Origin: Robertmurraya sp. FSL R5-0851
Lineage (GTDB): Bacteria; Bacillota; Bacilli; Bacillales; Cytobacillaceae
Length of the DNA stretch: 64,000 nucleotides
Direction of reading: 5' to 3'
NCBI RefSeq assembly: GCF_038002965.1
Contig: NZ_JBBOOE010000001.1
Span: forward strand, 1,965,001 to 2,029,000
Shown: piece after piece, positions 44,731 to 55,003 of the stretch
How positions within the stretch are numbered: position 1 is the first letter of the stretch
Layout of the letters: each line of letters opens with the position of its first letter
Translations under genes and position numbers: made by a program
The notes under the pieces: model-generated
Databases searched by the model: none
What the model was told of the DNA's origin: nothing
Seen by the model: the letters and a program-made list of their open reading frames with translations, nothing else

Positions 44731-47439
44731 TTATACTTCTTGTTTGACTTTAGGACTTCCAGTAAACAGGTATTCGTATTGCTTATAACGGACCGTGAAT
44801 AGCTTAATTGGATCCTCAAAAGCAGTTGGATTTTGCTGAAGCTTTGCTAAAGATAGCTCAAATTGATTAATCTTTTCTACTAAGTCTTCTGCTGTGTGAG
44901 TTAACTCATCCTTAGGTTTTTGGAAGAACGATTCTAAATCTTTTTGTATGGCCATTGCAAAAAAATGATAAGGCGCAAAAAACTGTTTACTTACGTGTTT
45001 TGCTACTTCGGAATAATCTTCCGTTTCTACATAGCGCTTGTATTTTTGCTGCAGCATCGCTTTATTTTGACCGATGCCAGCCAAAAGCTTCCCTGCTCCC
45101 TTAAGCAACAATTGTGTTGGATTATGTTTTAACATAATGTTGATGTGCTCTAATTGAACACCACTTGTTAACCGTCCAGTGTCTCTTCTCCAGTCGTGAA
45201 GTAATTGATCATCTACAGGGAACTGGAATTTTTCAATTCCGTATAAGCCATTAAAGCTTGTAGCCATTTCATCTAAATAAGCACGAATCTGCTGTAGTTC
45301 CTCTTTTGTAAGACCAATCCATTTTTGAAGAGAAGAGTAGAGCTTTGGAAGGGTAGTGTTTTGTAAATATTCCTCCATGCGCCTATTCATTTCTTCGTTT
45401 AATTGAAGATGAATAGTAGCAAGATTGCTTTGATCGGTAATAGATTCTGCTGTTGATTTTAGAACACTTGGTATGTCAGCTTCTACTTCTGCTGAAAGCT
45501 CCTGCAAGATCGAAATATAATTCTGCTTCAGCCTTTCTCCAACTTCCTGTTCTAGATCACCAAGTTGCATGGAAGCTCCACTAACCTTAGCTAACATTTC
45601 CTTATTCCACTGAATCACATCGATTAATTTTTCTTCTTTATCAGCTCGTTTTGCTAGTAGATAGTGTAGTGTTTCTTTAATAAAGTAAAGCTCTTTTCTT
45701 GTTCTTCTTTCGTTGGATCTCTCACTGTTTACTTCGGCTAAAACATGACTCCAGTCCACCGCTTGAGAAGTCGTGTACGGATAAATCTCAGCATTAGGGA
45801 ATATTGGATTCAGGTTTTTCTTGACGGTTTCCATATAATAAGAAACGCCAGTCTCTTCTTCAGCTACCTTTGGGATTGGAAGGATAAAAATGAACGTATG
45901 ATCGTTAGCTTGTTGGTTCATTTGTCTTATCACATTCATTTCCATTTCGTTTAATGGATTTTCCTCATTTAAAACATAAATAATGCTATCAGCCATGTGT
46001 AAATTAACAGATAGTGAGCTTCTTTCTTGAACTGTTCCACGATACGGTGGAATGGACATTAATGAAGTGTTCTCCGCTTTTAACAGTTCAAAAGGTCCTT
46101 TAGAATGGATGTAATGATCAGTTGACCCGATTTCCGAAGGACTATCTACTTGTTTGGATTCAACGGAATTGACTTCTATTAATTCAGGTTCAGGCAAGTA
46201 GCTATATAATGCTAATTTGGAAGACAATTGGCTTACTTGTTCATGTCCAAGCACATCACTTAAAATCGTTGTTTGTAGCTTGCTTGTTCCTGTAAACAAA
46301 GTAATGGTGCTTTGCTTATTTTGTAAATTCTCCATAATCCATTTCAGCTTATTGCTTACTTGCATATCTTCTTCTTCAGCCCAAGTAACGATACTTGAGA
46401 ACAATTGTTTAGTTTGGTGCACATCAATTAATCCATTTAATGAAGAATTTGTTAGTGCATGATTAGCCACCGAAACCGTATCTTCATCGATCGTACCTGG
46501 GAAAACTTCATTCCACGCCAGTACTGCACAAGCAGTATAGACAAAATGATTTGATTCTGCGAAACGCATCCAATTTTTTAGCAATAATGGAATGATTTCT
46601 TGAATCTCATTCAAGGTATACTTTCCACTTAAAAATAACTGAAAAGTTTTTAAGTATTGTTGAGATAGAAGCTTCCAGGATAACTGTTCAGGAAGCTCTG
46701 ATTGTAGTAGTAATGAATTAAGCTCGCGTACCCAATTAAGTAGCTCTGATTGTTCTTCGTAATTTTCCCAAAGCTTAAAAACAATCTTCTCAAAACGAAT
46801 ACGATCAAGGCGTAACATGAATGATAAAAATGGAATATACTCTTCAGGTTTAAAAATGGTGGTTCGTTGTTCATCGCAATATTTTTTAATGATATCGATC
46901 CATTCTGGAGAGTTGGTGCGCATAAATTCTTTCATGGCAAGATGAATTGCATTAGCCCAATCTTCAATTTCTTCAAAGAAGAGACGGGCAAGTTCAGTGA
47001 CTCCAGGATAATCAGGGTGGTTGTTAATGGTTTCGCTAATAATAGACGTGGCTTCATGGGTACGACCGTCTTTTACGTAAAGTCTAAATAGCTGTAAAGA
47101 AACTTCTGTATGAAGTACAATCGATTCTGTACTTACTCTTTTATAGATTTCCTCTGCAGTTGAGTATTGCTCTAACTCCAAGTAAGCATCTGCGATATTC
47201 TTTTTGGCCCATGGTGCTAACTCATTTTGAATACTTTCCCACTTAAAGATCGCTGCTTCAAAGTCTTTGTATAGGAAATACACTTCCCCTTGTGCGAATC
47301 GAATGGGTGTTAAGTCGGGAACGTCCTTTTGTTGCTCCCTATAATATGCTTCCCCTAGTGAACGTACGGGAAAATCCGTTTCTTGTTCAATTAGGGTTTG
47401 ATAATATTTTTTCTGAACGAATTGCTTCTCTGATGTCAT
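44731..47439 (-). CDS. TPR protein with degenerate dynamin-like GTPase domain
   Basis: The 902-residue protein has TPR-like helical repeats at the front (about residues 40-230), a helical middle, then a dynamin-like region from about 385. There FTGTSKLQTTILSDVLG stands where a P-loop should be but lacks the GKS/T, and DSIIYVLNEENPLNEMEMNVI followed by HTFIFILPIPK matches the strand after the switch regions of dynamin-like proteins. Two long predicted coiled-coils fill the C-terminal third. The fold is inferred; nucleotide binding looks lost. I start it at ATG 47439, 7 bp after GGAGG. It is monocistronic. The combination suggests a membrane or scaffold role; its function is unknown. Confidence 0.72.
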   Translation of the reverse strand: MTSEKQFVQKKYYQTLIEQETDFPVRSLGEAYYREQQKDVPDLTPIRFAQGEVYFLYKDFEAAIFKWESIQNELAPWAKKNIADAYLELEQYSTAEEIYKRVSTESIVLHTEVSLQLFRLYVKDGRTHEATSIISETINNHPDYPGVTELARLFFEEIEDWANAIHLAMKEFMRTNSPEWIDIIKKYCDEQRTTIFKPEEYIPFLSFMLRLDRIRFEKIVFKLWENYEEQSELLNWVRELNSLLLQSELPEQLSWKLLSQQYLKTFQLFLSGKYTLNEIQEIIPLLLKNWMRFAESNHFVYTACAVLAWNEVFPGTIDEDTVSVANHALTNSSLNGLIDVHQTKQLFSSIVTWAEEEDMQVSNKLKWIMENLQNKQSTITLFTGTSKLQTTILSDVLGHEQVSQLSSKLALYSYLPEPELIEVNSVESKQVDSPSEIGSTDHYIHSKGPFELLKAENTSLMSIPPYRGTVQERSSLSVNLHMADSIIYVLNEENPLNEMEMNVIRQMNQQANDHTFIFILPIPKVAEEETGVSYYMETVKKNLNPIFPNAEIYPYTTSQAVDWSHVLAEVNSERSNERRTRKELYFIKETLHYLLAKRADKEEKLIDVIQWNKEMLAKVSGASMQLGDLEQEVGERLKQNYISILQELSAEVEADIPSVLKSTAESITDQSNLATIHLQLNEEMNRRMEEYLQNTTLPKLYSSLQKWIGLTKEELQQIRAYLDEMATSFNGLYGIEKFQFPVDDQLLHDWRRDTGRLTSGVQLEHINIMLKHNPTQLLLKGAGKLLAGIGQNKAMLQQKYKRYVETEDYSEVAKHVSKQFFAPYHFFAMAIQKDLESFFQKPKDELTHTAEDLVEKINQFELSLAKLQQNPTAFEDPIKLFTVRYKQYEYLFTGSPKVKQEV

Positions 47440-47595
47440 AATAATTCCTCCATATTTTTTCTCCCCATTCATTTTAATAACCGATAGAGTAAAATATGCT
47501 AAGATGCTATGTAACTCTTCATTGATTCTGTTTATTATAATATGATTCTACATAATTCGGAGAAAAATATCTTTTTATGTCGTAAAATGAACAAA

Positions 47596-47650
47596 AACAC
47601 CTAGCTCAAAGGAACTAGATGTTATATCCAACTCAACCACGATGGTGGTT
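47596..47650 (-). terminator. Terminator of the pyrimidine/beta-alanine gene block
   Basis: Two hairpins follow the hydrolase stop on the minus strand: CAACCAC/GTGGTTG, then AACATCTAG/CTAGGTGTT with a following TTTTTG. Confidence 0.75.
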
Positions 47651-47655
47651 GTGTC

Positions 47656-48903
47656 TCACCCTTTGTAGTTGATGACGGTGTGGTAGAGGAGCTCGGTTCC
47701 GAGTGAGATATCCTCAATTGTTGAAAATTCCTTAGGATTATGGCTGATTCCGTCCTTGCATCTCACAAAAATCATGCCGTATTCGCAAACGTATGACATG
47801 GAAAGAGAATCGTGAAAAGGACCACTCATTAATTCAATTGGATTTAGGCCGATCACTTCACTTTGTTGCCTCATGATATTCATTAATCTTTCAGAGCAAT
47901 ACCTTGGTTCGCTATTGGTATCCTCCGAAATGGTATAGCGTAAACCATGAGTATCCGCTATTTCTTTGATTTGATTTCTTAGGTTAGCTTCAAGCACATG
48001 TCTTCGATTAATATCAATATCACGTAAATCGACAGTAAAGGTTACTTTCTCAGGGATTATATTTCGAGAGTCTGGGAATACTTGTAGACTTCCGACAGTT
48101 CCGACGGTTGGCGCATTTGGATCCTGGCTAGCCAGCTCGTTTAGTGCGACAATTACTTTCGCAGCACCAACTAGCGCGTCTTGTCGCATGGACATCGGAA
48201 CGGATCCAGCATGACCGGCAAAACCTTCGAACTCAACAGAAAGCCAAAGTGGTCCAGATATACCTGTCACAATTCCAACAGGAACCCCCTTTGCTTCTAA
48301 AATAGGACCCTGTTCAATGTGAAGTTCTAAGAAGGCACCAATCACCCCTTCCTTATACTGTGAATCCTTAAATTTAGTTGGATCACAGCCGAATTCGATT
48401 AGTGCTTCTCTTCTTGATACTCCATTTTTGTCCTTCCTCGCAAGCTCTCCCTCTTCTAGCTTGCCAAGTATTCCTCTGACACCAAATAAACCTTTGTTAA
48501 ATCGGCATCCTTCCTCATCACAAAAGGCAACTACTTCGATGGGAGTATCAGGGACTATGTTTTTTTCTATCATCGTTTGGATAACTTCTAGGGCACCCAA
48601 TACGCCAATTACTCCATCAAATCTTCCTCCATAAGGCTGTGAGTCGATGTGAGAGCCTACCATTAATATAGGTGCATTAGAATTCTTCCCTTCTAGTCTA
48701 CCAATTAAGTTTCCAAAATGGTCAATTCTTGCTTTTAAACCGGCATCCTCCATCCACCTTTTAACTGTCTCAACTGCTTGCTTATCTTCTGTAGAGAGTG
48801 CTAAGCGGCAAACACCTGTATCGGAAATCTTTCCAATCTCCGCTAGCTCATGTATTCTTTTTTCAAGTCGCTCTTTATTGATAGAAAGTGTTCGTAGTGT
48901 CAT
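47656..48903 (-). CDS. M20-family carbamoylase (HyuC / beta-ureidopropionase-like)
   Basis: The 415-residue zinc hydrolase belongs to the hydantoinase/carbamoylase branch of M20: MVGSHIDSQPYGGRFDGVIGVLGALE near residue 80 and FCDEEGCRF near 127 hold the metal ligands, and LHIEQGPILEAKGVPVGIV near 193 is typical of N-carbamoyl amino acid hydrolases and allantoate amidohydrolases. It is the last gene of the block that degrades pyrimidines and beta-alanine. It could hydrolyse N-carbamoyl-beta-alanine, but a nitrilase-type enzyme at the other end of the block is the more usual candidate. Substrate therefore open: N-carbamoyl-beta-alanine, an N-carbamoyl-L-amino acid or allantoate. Confidence 0.85.
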   Translation of the reverse strand: MTLRTLSINKERLEKRIHELAEIGKISDTGVCRLALSTEDKQAVETVKRWMEDAGLKARIDHFGNLIGRLEGKNSNAPILMVGSHIDSQPYGGRFDGVIGVLGALEVIQTMIEKNIVPDTPIEVVAFCDEEGCRFNKGLFGVRGILGKLEEGELARKDKNGVSRREALIEFGCDPTKFKDSQYKEGVIGAFLELHIEQGPILEAKGVPVGIVTGISGPLWLSVEFEGFAGHAGSVPMSMRQDALVGAAKVIVALNELASQDPNAPTVGTVGSLQVFPDSRNIIPEKVTFTVDLRDIDINRRHVLEANLRNQIKEIADTHGLRYTISEDTNSEPRYCSERLMNIMRQQSEVIGLNPIELMSGPFHDSLSMSYVCEYGMIFVRCKDGISHNPKEFSTIEDISLGTELLYHTVINYKG

Positions 48904-48922
48904 CTATATCCCTCCTTCCCCT

Positions 48923-50026
48923 TTAAATGGTTGAAACGTACGGAAGATTATGTGCCATAGCAACTCCTTCGTAAACGACCTTCCCATCAATGACATTTAA
49001 CCCTTTAAATAATGACTTGTTTTCAGCAAATGCTATTTTATAGCCTTTGTCAGCTATTTCGATAATATATGGAACCGTGACATTTGTTAGCGCAATGGTT
49101 GACGTTCTTGGAACAGCCCCAGGCATATTTCCAACTGCATAATGGACGACACCATGCTTTATATAGGTTGGATCGGCATGGGTGGTCACATGTGTAGCCG
49201 TTTCAAAAATTCCTCCCTGGTCAATGGCCACATCAACAATGACAGAGCCTTCCTCCATGAGTCGAACCATTTCTTCTGTTACTAGTTTAGGAGCTTTCAT
49301 GCCAGGAAGAAGAACCGCACCAATTACTAAGTCCGAATCCGCAACCGCTTGGGCGATCGTATATGGATTCGACATAAGTGTCGTTATAGATGAGCCAAAG
49401 ATATCGTCTAATTCTCTTAATCTTGCTGCACTAACATCAAGGATCGATACCTTCGCACCAAGACCAATAGCAATTTTCGCTGCATTGGTTCCAACAACCC
49501 CTCCACCGATAATCGTAACCTTCCCACGATTTACACCAGGAACACCACCGAGGAGGATCCCTTTTCCACCCTTACTTTTTTCTAAATAGGTGGCCCCAAT
49601 TTGAGCAGCCATTCTTCCTGCTACCTCGCTCATTGGTGTTAATAATGGCAAACTGCGATCGGGCAATTGAACAGTTTCATAGGAGATGGCGACTACCTTT
49701 TTCTGAATGAGTGCTTCTGTTAACGTAAAATTGGCAGCTAAGTGCAAATAGGTGAATAAAATTAATCCTTCATAAAAATAAGCATATTCACTTGGAATGG
49801 GTTCTTTTACTTTTATGACTATTTCGCATGCCCAAGCTTCAGCGGCCGTTTCAACAATACACGCTCCCGCTTCTATATACTCTTCATCAATGAAACCTGA
49901 AGCCAATCCGGCTCCCTTTTCTACGAAAACATGATGACCTTTTGTGCTTAATTGTAGGACGCCAGCAGGTGTAAGAGCAACGCGGTTCTCTTGGCTTTTG
50001 ATCTCTTTTGGTACTCCGATTTTCAT
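48923..50026 (-). CDS. ald: Alanine dehydrogenase
   Basis: Ald converts L-alanine and NAD+ to pyruvate, ammonium and NADH. The 367-residue product has the family length and motifs: [23 protein letters not shown] at the start, [11 protein letters not shown], and the NAD-binding [22 protein letters not shown] near residue 170. It is 47 bp downstream of the beta-alanine aminotransferase. The pairing makes sense: the transaminase consumes pyruvate and makes alanine, and Ald returns the pyruvate while releasing ammonium. In B. subtilis ald is activated by a PucR-family protein (AdeR); a PucR-type regulator is encoded in this block too. Confidence 0.95.
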   Translation of the reverse strand: MKIGVPKEIKSQENRVALTPAGVLQLSTKGHHVFVEKGAGLASGFIDEEYIEAGACIVETAAEAWACEIVIKVKEPIPSEYAYFYEGLILFTYLHLAANFTLTEALIQKKVVAISYETVQLPDRSLPLLTPMSEVAGRMAAQIGATYLEKSKGGKGILLGGVPGVNRGKVTIIGGGVVGTNAAKIAIGLGAKVSILDVSAARLRELDDIFGSSITTLMSNPYTIAQAVADSDLVIGAVLLPGMKAPKLVTEEMVRLMEEGSVIVDVAIDQGGIFETATHVTTHADPTYIKHGVVHYAVGNMPGAVPRTSTIALTNVTVPYIIEIADKGYKIAFAENKSLFKGLNVIDGKVVYEGVAMAHNLPYVSTI

Positions 50027-50073
50027 AGCATTCTTCCTTTCTAGTCATTTGGAAAACGCACGATGCTCTATGT

Positions 50074-51432
50074 TTATTTGACGAGCTCCTCTAGTTCAGA
50101 CGTGACGGTTGTAAATAAGAAGTCGAGTTCTTCTTCTTTAATGGATAATGGGGGAGATAGGGTCAGAACGTTATTAAATCCAGCTACGGTTGCTCCGTTC
50201 TTCCCAATTATAAGTCCTTTTTTCTTACAGCCAGCAATCACTTGGTTCACCAAACCTACATCTAATGGTTCCTTAGTAGCTTTATCCTTTACGAGTTCAA
50301 TTCCTATTAGTAACCCTTTTCCACGAACGTCCCCTACGAACGGATGGTTCAGTAATCTTGTATTTAATCTCTCTTTGAGTTGTTCTCCTAAATTTTTAGA
50401 ACGATCAAATAGTTTCTCTGTTTCCATGATCTCTAGGTTTTTTAATGCAAGAGCACAAGCAGCCGGATTGCCACCGAATGTATTAACATGGCGGAAGTAT
50501 TCGTATTCTTCACTACCTTTAAAAGCTTCATAGATTTCCTTTTTGACAGCTGTTGCTGATAATGGAAGATAGGCGCTTGTGATCCCCTTTGCCATCGTAA
50601 CTATATCAGGCTGCACTCCATAATTCATGAAGCCGAATGCTTTCCCTGTACGACCAAATCCACATATTACTTCGTCAACAATTAATAGTGCTCCGTGTTT
50701 TTCACACGCTTCCTTCACGCCCATCATATAGTTATCAGGCGGAATGAGTATCCCTCCTCCGGTAATGATCGGCTCCATGATAACTCCAGCAATCGTTTCG
50801 CTAAGCTCCCATGTCATCACTCGCTCAATATCTTTGACAGAGTCGAGTTCTGAGGCTGGACTGTCCAATTGATCATTTGATCGATAAGAATCAGGTGGTG
50901 ACACATGAACGAAACCAGGAGCTAGTGGTTCATATTTATACTTTCTCTGTGCCTGCCCCGTTGCAGCAAGAGACCCCATTGTGTTTCCATGGTAGGCTCG
51001 ATAACGAGAAATGAATTTATATCGTGAGTGGTTCCCCATTTGCTGATGATATTGTCTTGCTATTTTAAATGCGGTTTCATTCGCTTCTGAACCGCTGTTC
51101 GAAAAAAAGATCACGTATTCGTCGCCCAAAAGTTCATTAAGCTTTTCAGCTAATTGAATCGCAGGGGTATGGCTTTGGGTGAGTGGGAAATAAGCCATTT
51201 TCTTTAGCTGCTCACACGCAGCATCAGCAAGCTCTGTCCGACCATATCCTACATTGACACACCAAAGGCCAGCCATTCCATCCAAAAAACGATTTCCTTC
51301 ATGATCCGTTACCCAAGCGCCTTCTGCTTTTTCAGCAATCATCGTACCGTTTGGATTGTAAGGTTTCATGGAATGCCATACAAAGTCTTTATCTTTTGTT
51401 AGAAAATCTTCTCCTTGTTTCATTTGAGCCAT
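50074..51432 (-). CDS. Class III aminotransferase, probable beta-alanine--pyruvate transaminase
   Basis: The 452-residue PLP enzyme probably moves the amino group of beta-alanine to pyruvate, giving malonate semialdehyde and alanine. PLP Lys is in MAKGITSAYLPLSATAV near residue 290, the cofactor Asp in IVDEVICGFGRTG near 255, and FSNSGSEANETAFKIAR lies near 110. The substrate is inferred from the genes on either side: an acylating semialdehyde dehydrogenase before it and alanine dehydrogenase after it. The family also uses gamma-aminobutyrate, putrescine and taurine. The start is an ATG with AAAGGGG upstream. Confidence 0.87.
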   Translation of the reverse strand: MAQMKQGEDFLTKDKDFVWHSMKPYNPNGTMIAEKAEGAWVTDHEGNRFLDGMAGLWCVNVGYGRTELADAACEQLKKMAYFPLTQSHTPAIQLAEKLNELLGDEYVIFFSNSGSEANETAFKIARQYHQQMGNHSRYKFISRYRAYHGNTMGSLAATGQAQRKYKYEPLAPGFVHVSPPDSYRSNDQLDSPASELDSVKDIERVMTWELSETIAGVIMEPIITGGGILIPPDNYMMGVKEACEKHGALLIVDEVICGFGRTGKAFGFMNYGVQPDIVTMAKGITSAYLPLSATAVKKEIYEAFKGSEEYEYFRHVNTFGGNPAACALALKNLEIMETEKLFDRSKNLGEQLKERLNTRLLNHPFVGDVRGKGLLIGIELVKDKATKEPLDVGLVNQVIAGCKKKGLIIGKNGATVAGFNNVLTLSPPLSIKEEELDFLFTTVTSELEELVK

Positions 51433-51464
51433 CGCAAATTCCCCTTTCTCACCCAGTTATGTTT

Positions 51465-52931
51465 TTAATAGTCAAAACGGGATGTAATCATTTTCTTTTT
51501 TGTAAAGAAATTGACGCCATCCTTTCCATTTACATGTAAATCGCCATAAAAGGAGTCCTTCCAGCCAGAGAATGGGAAAAAGGCCATAGTTGCAGGTACA
51601 CCAACATTGATTCCTAGCATGCCAGCGTCTGCTTCTTCTCGGAATTGACGAATAGCAGCTGCATCCTTTGTATAAATGGTTGCTCCATTACCGTATCGGG
51701 ACTTGCTAATAAATGATAACGCTTCATCTAGATCTTTTGCCCGTAATAGGCTTAAAACTGGGGCAAATATTTCATCTTTTGCTATCTTCATATCAGGAGA
51801 AACATGGTCGAAAATCGTTGGTCCAAGAAAACTACCTTCCTTATGCAATTCCATCTCTGGTCGCCCGTCACGAACGAGAGTGGCCCCTTCTTTTACACCG
51901 ATATCGATGTACTGTAACACCTTCTCGCGGTGAGAATCACGGATAACTGGTGTTAGTAATACTTCCTCATTCAGCCCATTTCCGATCAGTAATTCGTCTG
52001 CCTTCTGTTTAAGTGCAGCTACAAATTGTTCTCCATCCCCAACAACAACGACTGCACTACATGCCATACATCGTTGGCCTGCGCTTCCAAAAGCAGAGCT
52101 AATGATATGTGAAACTGCTTTTTCAATATTGGCATCAGGCATGACGACATGATGGTTTTTAGCACCGGATAATGCCTGCACTCTTTTTCCATGCGCAGCT
52201 GCACGCTCGTATACATACTTTGCAACCGGTTGTGACCCAACGAAGGAAATCGCCTTTACATCCTCATGTTCGATCAGCCCATTTACGACATCATGTGCAC
52301 CATGAACAATATTGAGCACTCCTTTGGGAGCTCCGGCTTGAGTAAATAGCTCAACTAGTTCACTTGCTAAAAGAGGCGTTCGTTCCGACGGTTTTAGTAC
52401 AAAGGTGTTTCCACAGGCGATCGCAAGTGGGAACATCCATAGGGGAACCATCATTGGGAAGTTAAAAGGTGTAATTCCACCGATTACCCCTAACGGATAG
52501 CGATACATTTCGGAATCAATATCTTCTGCAATATTAGATAAAGTTTCACCCATCATCAGCGTAGGAGCGCCCGCGGCAAACTCGACGCATTCAATTCCAC
52601 GTTGAACCTCTCCATAGGCTTCCTTATACGCTTTGCCATTTTCTTTTACGACTAACCGGGCGAGCTTTTCATGATTTTCTGTTAATAAATAATGGTATTT
52701 ATATAGAATCCTTGCTCTTTTTGGCACGGGAGTGTTTTTCCACGTTTGAAATGCAATGGTTGCTGCTTTTACTGCTTGATCAACGTCCTCTTTTGAAGAA
52801 AGGGGAACGGTTGCAATCAACTCTGAGGTTGCAGGATTAAGCACTTCCAATGAATCTGAACTATAAGACTCAACCCATTCTCCGTTAATATAGTTTTTCA
52901 ACTTTACCGTATGCTTTTTGATTACTGTCAT
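51465..52931 (-). CDS. mmsA: CoA-acylating (methyl)malonate-semialdehyde dehydrogenase
   Basis: The 488-residue aldehyde dehydrogenase converts malonate semialdehyde or methylmalonate semialdehyde with CoA and NAD+ to acetyl-CoA or propionyl-CoA and CO2. The catalytic Cys is in [16 protein letters not shown] near residue 285 (MmsA signature), and [18 protein letters not shown] is also characteristic of this branch. In Bacillus the related IolA serves inositol breakdown, but no iol genes are present here; the aminotransferase 32 bp downstream points to beta-alanine. Beta-aminoisobutyrate from thymine would be handled by the same enzyme. The ATG follows AAGGGGG. Confidence 0.93.
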   Translation of the reverse strand: MTVIKKHTVKLKNYINGEWVESYSSDSLEVLNPATSELIATVPLSSKEDVDQAVKAATIAFQTWKNTPVPKRARILYKYHYLLTENHEKLARLVVKENGKAYKEAYGEVQRGIECVEFAAGAPTLMMGETLSNIAEDIDSEMYRYPLGVIGGITPFNFPMMVPLWMFPLAIACGNTFVLKPSERTPLLASELVELFTQAGAPKGVLNIVHGAHDVVNGLIEHEDVKAISFVGSQPVAKYVYERAAAHGKRVQALSGAKNHHVVMPDANIEKAVSHIISSAFGSAGQRCMACSAVVVVGDGEQFVAALKQKADELLIGNGLNEEVLLTPVIRDSHREKVLQYIDIGVKEGATLVRDGRPEMELHKEGSFLGPTIFDHVSPDMKIAKDEIFAPVLSLLRAKDLDEALSFISKSRYGNGATIYTKDAAAIRQFREEADAGMLGINVGVPATMAFFPFSGWKDSFYGDLHVNGKDGVNFFTKKKMITSRFDY

Positions 52932-53037
52932 TCGTGCATCCCCCTTATAAATAAATAGTTATCTTCTAGTATTATTATCAAGGATATGCTCCCCTTGTGA
53001 CATTAGACGTTTTGTGAAAAAAAGCTTGTGTTAAACT

Positions 53038-54687
53038 TTACATTTTGCCTTCTTTGGGGACTAACTGACGTCCTCCTTTCTCTTTCTTCAACTGGGAAGT
53101 AAGAAGGAATTCGTGAGACAAAATCATGAACTCAATGGCAAGCCTTTTTTCATGATGTAAAAAATCATCCCCAAGAAGCTTTTCTAATTTTTCAATACGA
53201 TGGTAGAGCGTTTGACGAACGATAAATAAGCGCTTAGCGGTTTCCTGTTTGGACCCGTTACAGGCTAGATATGTTTTTAATGTTTCTAATAACTTTCCAT
53301 TGTACATCTCGTCATAGGTTAGAACGGGTTCGAGATACTCCATGACAATTTCTTGTAGATTAACATGTTTATTTAATAACGAAATAAGGCGGAAAATATG
53401 CAGATCATCATAAAAATGACATTGAGAAGGTACGGTTAACCGGTCTTGGATGCGGATCGTTTCTAAGGAGGTTAAATAGCTTTCATGAACATGGGCTAAT
53501 TGTGGGACAAATTTACCTATAGCAAGTACAAATGGGGTTGTTTGCTTAGACATTCTTAAATCTGATTTTTCTAATCGTTGAATCCCTTCCTTCATCCGGA
53601 CCTTCCACGTTGAAGCGTTTCGTTCGTTAATGAAGATAAAAGTAATCGTATGCTTCTTCTCAATGGAAAAGAGTGTAAATCCTTGAGGTTCAAAAAAAGC
53701 ACGAACGTATAAATTGAAATAGGTAATATCAAGCGTGGAAAAGTCTGAGATTGATTCTAACTTAAATTGACAAACAACTGCCCCCTTCGGCTTAATTTTG
53801 GGGAAATGATAGCCCAAATAGTCATGAATAGCATCTTCGCTATGTTCCCCATCGAGCCAAGCTGTAAGCCATTCAGATTCCTCAATCCTTTTTTTCTCTT
53901 CTACATATAGTTGTCTCAAAAGGAGCTGCGCCAGTGCGGTTGCGGTTCGATCGAGTATTAAGTGATCAAATTCTGTAAGAGTGCGGTTTTCCGCAAGAAG
54001 ATATAATTCTGCATATGTATCTCCTAAAATATGAATGGGGATTTTTGTTATCGTTTGAGGGGCGAAATCGGCACCTTGATTAATCTCATCATGAATCAGT
54101 TGAATAAATTTCTTTTTTTCACTTGTTTTTACATCTGGTGAAAATTGCATTTCTTGATTGTTAAAGACAATCACTACTTGAATCTGTAAGTATTCCTTTG
54201 TAAACTGAAGGATTTCCTTTGTATGGCCGAACGTAAGTAGTTTTTTGTTTAGTTCCTGTGTGTAGCTTTCAAGCTCCGATATCATTTGATATTGTCGATT
54301 GATAAGGATGGAATGAATATCTTGTGTGATTTCAACGAACGGTACTTCATTGTGAAAAATGAGTAAGGGAAATTGGTGCAGGTTACAAAGATCAATCACT
54401 TCATTTGGTATATGCGTGGTGTATGTACCTAGTTCAATGCATAATCCGGAAGCATGTACTTCAATTAATTGCTCCACAACAGATAAAAATAACTCCTTGT
54501 TATCATGTAGTAAGGCACAAGTGGATAAAATAAATTCTCCTCCACGCAAAAGCTTGCGAATATTTGTTACCTCTACAATATGTACCCACTTGACTGGTCG
54601 AATAAGTCCCTCTTCACCTGCGAGAATCTCAATTTCTTCAAAATGTTTTCTTTGTAATAAATCTCCTACTGTAATATATGATTTCAA
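53038..54687 (-). CDS. PucR-family transcriptional regulator
   Basis: The 549-residue regulator has the PucR N-terminal domain (ITVGDLLQRKHFEEIEILAGEEGLIRPVKWVHIVEV, about residues 3-125), a GGDEF-like central region and the C-terminal helix-turn-helix CNGSKQETAKRLFIVRQTLYHRIEKLEKLLG near 490. PucR proteins control purine, pyrimidine or amino-acid use, usually as activators. I start it at TTG 54687, 7 bp after GAAGGGGG; an ATG at 54711 lies upstream of that site. It is separated by a terminator from the permease unit above and lies 106 bp upstream of mmsA. It probably controls the surrounding catabolic genes; the effector is unknown. Confidence 0.9.
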   Translation of the reverse strand: MKSYITVGDLLQRKHFEEIEILAGEEGLIRPVKWVHIVEVTNIRKLLRGGEFILSTCALLHDNKELFLSVVEQLIEVHASGLCIELGTYTTHIPNEVIDLCNLHQFPLLIFHNEVPFVEITQDIHSILINRQYQMISELESYTQELNKKLLTFGHTKEILQFTKEYLQIQVVIVFNNQEMQFSPDVKTSEKKKFIQLIHDEINQGADFAPQTITKIPIHILGDTYAELYLLAENRTLTEFDHLILDRTATALAQLLLRQLYVEEKKRIEESEWLTAWLDGEHSEDAIHDYLGYHFPKIKPKGAVVCQFKLESISDFSTLDITYFNLYVRAFFEPQGFTLFSIEKKHTITFIFINERNASTWKVRMKEGIQRLEKSDLRMSKQTTPFVLAIGKFVPQLAHVHESYLTSLETIRIQDRLTVPSQCHFYDDLHIFRLISLLNKHVNLQEIVMEYLEPVLTYDEMYNGKLLETLKTYLACNGSKQETAKRLFIVRQTLYHRIEKLEKLLGDDFLHHEKRLAIEFMILSHEFLLTSQLKKEKGGRQLVPKEGKM

Positions 54688-54715
54688 GAAACAGCCCCCT
54701 TCCCACTTCAATTGT

Positions 54716-54758
54716 AAAAACGTGAGTCACTCAGACATTGTCTGTGTGACTCGCGTTT
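54716..54758 (-). terminator. Terminator after the 75-residue gene
   Basis: A long stem, ACGCGAGTCAC with GTGACTCACGT and inner ACAGAC/GTCTG, is followed on the minus strand by TTTTTAC. It separates the catabolic unit from the PucR-type gene. Confidence 0.83.
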
Positions 54759-54761
54759 GTG

Positions 54762-54989
54762 TTAAGCTCCTTTTTGCTGTTTTAGTTTTATGATCATTAC
54801 AGAGAAATACTTACGCCCTTCAGCTGTAGCTACATGTAAGGTGACGGTTTCTTTTTCATCAGATTGTTCGTTCATAAAGTCAACAAAAGATCCGCTTAAT
54901 GTTTCTGTGACACTTTTTATCGTAAATCCTTTTTGAATGAAAAAATCAATCTTATCTCTTTCCTGAAGATATTGTTGGTATTCGGACAT
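54762..54989 (-). CDS. Small protein of the pyrimidine block (75 residues)
   Basis: The protein is soluble, with a helical N-terminal half (MSEYQQYLQERDKIDFFIQKGF) and a beta-rich C-terminal half (ETVTLHVATAEGRKYFSVMIIKL). It begins at an ATG after AGGGGGA and lies 14 bp after the NCS1 permease gene, so the two are co-transcribed; a terminator follows. I do not recognise the family. Position suggests a role with the permease or pathway, for example a small regulator, but no motif supports it. Confidence 0.7.
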   Translation of the reverse strand: MSEYQQYLQERDKIDFFIQKGFTIKSVTETLSGSFVDFMNEQSDEKETVTLHVATAEGRKYFSVMIIKLKQQKGA

Positions 54990-55003
54990 AAGGTGTCCCC
55001 CTT

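Noticed and set aside
49182..50533. Long plus-strand ORFs opposite ald and the aminotransferase (49182-49589, 50063-50533)
   Set aside because: Frames opposite conserved enzymes with codon bias produce such shadows; no start signal or protein-like features are seen.
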